DNA from: Candidatus Omnitrophota bacterium
Lineage (GTDB): Bacteria; Omnitrophota; 4484-213
Direction: 5' to 3'
DNA: 14,904 nt
Assembly: GCA_030640885.1 (NCBI GenBank)
Contig: DAOWIN010000036.1
Span: forward strand, 1-14,904
A model generated the notes under the pieces. That model was not told the origin of the DNA and made no database searches. It worked only from the letters and a program-made list of their open reading frames with translations. The position numbers were made by a program, and so were the translations under genes. Numbering within the stretch: the stretch's first letter is position 1; every line of letters starts with the position of its first letter. Below are positions 12,856 to 14,904 of the stretch, in pieces.

Positions 12856-13908
12856 ATGAGTAATTTTAGACAAAGAGTAGAAAATATCCCTGTAGAAATT
12901 TGGGTGAAGATTGCCCGGATTGATGAGTTAAAAGGACAATGGATTGCCGGAGCTAAATTGAGTCCTCAGGTATTAGGTCGCCTTAAACGCTCTGTTCTTG
13001 TAACTTCAACCGGTGCTTCCACTCGTATAGAAGGAGCCCGAATGTCTGATGAAGATGTAGAGAAGCTTATGCGGGGGATTTCTATTCAGAAATTCCGAAA
13101 TAGGGATAAGCAGGAGGTAAAGGGATATTACGAATTGTTGCGGAATGTATTTGATTCCTATAAGACCATAAAATTGTCCGAAAACACTATAAAGCATTTT
13201 CATAAAGAACTCTTGAGATATGTAGAGAAAGATAAATTGCACCGTGGCGATTATAAGAAGCGCGAGAATAAAGTAATGATGGTTGATGAGGCAGGAAATT
13301 CCGTAGGAACTCTATTTGATACTACTCCGGCTTATCTAACTTCTAAAGAAATGCAGGAATTAGTGGAAAGGACACAGCGTGCATTTGAAGAAGCAAAATA
13401 TCACCCTTTACCTATTATAGGAAATTTTCTTGTTGAATTTCTCAATATCCATCCTTTCCAGGACGGTAATGGTCGCATTTCGCGGATACTCACCAATATG
13501 CTTTTGCTTAAAGCCGGTTATTTATATATGCCTTATGTGTCTCATGAAAAACTGATAGAGGATAGTAAGCCTGATTATTATATGGCTCTACGAAAGAGCC
13601 AGAAAACCCTAAGGACTAAAAAACCAAACATAATTCCTTGGTTTGACTTCTTTCTGTCGGTTATATTGAAACAATCTGAGCTGGCTGTGGAATTGCTTTC
13701 TAAGGAAAATATAGAGAAACTATTATCTGTTAAGCAATTGGCAGTATGGAATTATTTACGGTCTGTAAAGGAGGCTTCGCCCGGAGAGATAGCGGAAAAG
13801 GCAAAAGTCGCTCGTCCTACAGTAAATCAAGCATTAGATAGACTTTTGCGCCTTAAAAAAATTGAACGTTTTGGTTTGGGTAGAAGTACCAGATATAGAA
13901 AAATTTAA
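12856..13908 (+). CDS. Fic family AMP-transferase-like protein, class II, with C-terminal HTH
   Basis: The protein has 350 residues. The Fic motif HPFQDGNGRISR (199-210) fits HPFx(D/E)GNGRxxR, with catalytic H199. The inhibitory motif STRIEG (55-60, S/TxxxE(G/N)) lies before the Fic core, which defines class II, where the glutamate holds the enzyme in check. Residues about 290-350 form a winged helix (SVKQLAVWNYLRSVKEASPG, then PTVNQALDRLLRLKKIERFG). Known of the family: Fic enzymes attach AMP or other nucleotides to target proteins; the target here is unknown. Promoter and inverted repeat upstream suggest autoregulation. No clear ribosome site is seen. xerC/D follows three bases after the stop, so both probably share one transcript. 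Confidence 0.95.
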   Translation: MSNFRQRVENIPVEIWVKIARIDELKGQWIAGAKLSPQVLGRLKRSVLVTSTGASTRIEGARMSDEDVEKLMRGISIQKFRNRDKQEVKGYYELLRNVFDSYKTIKLSENTIKHFHKELLRYVEKDKLHRGDYKKRENKVMMVDEAGNSVGTLFDTTPAYLTSKEMQELVERTQRAFEEAKYHPLPIIGNFLVEFLNIHPFQDGNGRISRILTNMLLLKAGYLYMPYVSHEKLIEDSKPDYYMALRKSQKTLRTKKPNIIPWFDFFLSVILKQSELAVELLSKENIEKLLSVKQLAVWNYLRSVKEASPGEIAEKAKVARPTVNQALDRLLRLKKIERFGLGRSTRYRKI

Positions 13909-13911
13909 GGT

Positions 13912-14799
13912 ATGCAAGATTTAATTACTGAATTCTTAAATTATATTTCTTTGGAAAGGGGCTTATCTCAAAATACCTTTCTTGCCTATAAAAGGGATTT
14001 GGAACGCTATTCTTCTTTTTTAGCCAAAAAGAACAAGAGCTTTGAAGAAATAAAGTCTGAGGATATAACTACCTTTCTTTGGGAAGAAAAGGAAAATAAA
14101 AAAGCAACTGCTTCTTTAGCCCGCAATTTAGCGGCAATTAAATCTCTCCATCGTTTTTTGGTGAGTTATGGTTTTTTAAAAGAGGATGTTACTGTTTTGC
14201 TCAATTCTCCTAAAATAGCTAAAAAACTGCCTAAGGTTTTGGATATTGAAGAGGTGGATGCTCTTTTAAATCAGCCCAAGAAAGAGAAAAATTGGGAGGG
14301 AATCCGCAATCAGGCAATTTTGGAGTTAATGTATGCTACAGGTCTGCGGGTGAGTGAACTTTCAACTTTAACAGTGGGGCGAACAGAATTGAAATCAAGA
14401 ATAGTTCGCTGTATAGGAAAAGGAAGCAAGGAAAGAATTGTTCCTTTTGGCAAAAAAGCCAAGCAGGCAATAGAGAACTATTTAGAGGAAAGACCTAAAT
14501 TAGACAGCAAAAGAAGCGATTATCTATTTTTAACGGTGCATGGCAATAGGATATCGCGTCAAAGGATTTGGCAGTTAATCAAAAAATATATTTCTTTGGC
14601 TGGGATAGAAAAAAAGATTAGCCCCCACACCCTGCGGCATTCTTTTGCTACCCATCTTTTGCAGCGCAAAGCGAGCTTAAGAGTGGTTCAAAGTATGCTT
14701 GGGCACAGCAGTGTAGTGACTACGGAGATTTATACGCATTTAAGCCCGGGCAGATTAAAAGGGGTGCATCGGGATTATCATCCATTGGGGAAGGAATAG
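13912..14799 (+). CDS. xerD: Tyrosine recombinase XerC/XerD type
   Basis: The protein has 295 residues, the usual Xer length. Residues 1-90 are the SAM-like core-binding domain (EFLNYISLERGLSQNTFLAY). The catalytic domain carries R146 in TGLRVSEL, K170 in GKGSKERIVP, H239 and R242 in HTLRHSFATHLL, H265 in MLGHSS and Y274 in TEIYTHL, so all active-site residues are intact. Xer recombinases resolve chromosome dimers at dif during division. It could be a XerC or an XerA-like single recombinase; the xerD symbol is a best guess. The ATG is three bases after the fic stop (TAAGGTATG), so it is probably co-transcribed with fic. A 10-bp hairpin follows its stop. Confidence 0.93.
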   Translation: MQDLITEFLNYISLERGLSQNTFLAYKRDLERYSSFLAKKNKSFEEIKSEDITTFLWEEKENKKATASLARNLAAIKSLHRFLVSYGFLKEDVTVLLNSPKIAKKLPKVLDIEEVDALLNQPKKEKNWEGIRNQAILELMYATGLRVSELSTLTVGRTELKSRIVRCIGKGSKERIVPFGKKAKQAIENYLEERPKLDSKRSDYLFLTVHGNRISRQRIWQLIKKYISLAGIEKKISPHTLRHSFATHLLQRKASLRVVQSMLGHSSVVTTEIYTHLSPGRLKGVHRDYHPLGKE

Positions 14800-14824
14800 T
14801 CTCAACTGGTTTTGCCAGTTGAGA
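14800..14824. terminator. Hairpin after the Xer gene (terminator-like, no T-run)
   Basis: TCTCAACTGG (14800-14809) pairs perfectly with CCAGTTGAGA (14815-14824) across TTTTG. It begins directly after the stop codon. There is no T-tract, so it is more likely an RNA-stabilising or factor-dependent end than an intrinsic terminator. Confidence 0.5.
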
Positions 14825-14871
14825 AATCACAAGCACCAAGCACCAAATAACAAATAAATCACAAGCTCCAA
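14824..14871. repeat. Short direct repeats at the right edge
   Basis: AAATCACAAGCACCAA (14824-14839) and AAATCACAAGCTCCAA (14856-14871) differ at one base, with further CACCAA and CAAATAA copies between. This is simple AT-rich intergenic repeat sequence with no gene up to the window end. Confidence 0.6.
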
Positions 14872-14904
14872 ATTACAATTGACCCCATTAAATAAAATCC
14901 TTTG

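Overview
The window looks like part of a chromosome from an AT-rich, uncultivated-type bacterium. Coding is dense but gene tails are decayed, small repeats are dispersed between genes, and promoters fit the sigma-70 consensus. The style resembles candidate phyla of groundwater or sediment (Omnitrophota-like); this is inference only, as there is no rRNA or marker gene here. No tRNA, rRNA or CRISPR array was found.

Layout. (1) 1-2400: the C-terminal part of a large protein that runs off the left edge and resembles the helical-repeat region of STAND/Avs-like defence NTPases, then a small membrane-anchored protein. (2) 2400-4150: mobile-element debris. A serine-recombinase start is cut by an internally deleted IS3-family element, followed by an intact DUF3800 protein with its terminator, a 67-nt hairpin, and the terminal repeats plus transposase tail of a second element. 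(3) 4155-7530: a DUF4062/RecG-like ATPase gene ending in a 9/11-bp tandem array, then a decayed restriction-modification locus holding a frameshifted RhuM gene between 57-bp direct repeats. (4) 7535-9056: the xseA-xseB operon (exonuclease VII). (5) 9228-10250: a DUF1016/YhcG nuclease. (6) 10515-14799: fxsA, a SIMPL-domain protein behind a perfect promoter and an intrinsic terminator (attenuator or small RNA candidate), a glyoxalase-II-like metallo-hydrolase, a class II Fic protein behind a perfect promoter with an inverted-repeat operator candidate, and a XerC/D-type tyrosine recombinase.

How it fits together. The left half and the DUF1016 gene look like a defence and mobile-element island in partial decay (STAND-like, DUF3800, DUF4062-ATPase, RhuM, methylase tails, YhcG). 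The right half is mostly housekeeping: exonuclease VII, FxsA, thioester or glyoxal hydrolysis, and chromosome dimer resolution. A degenerate repeat related to the 3' end of a small coding frame recurs in at least five intergenic places. The best candidates for something undescribed are the promoter-RNA-terminator module before the SIMPL gene, the RhuM cassette between methylase-tail repeats, the variable-length tail of the DUF4062-ATPase, and the dispersed repeat family.
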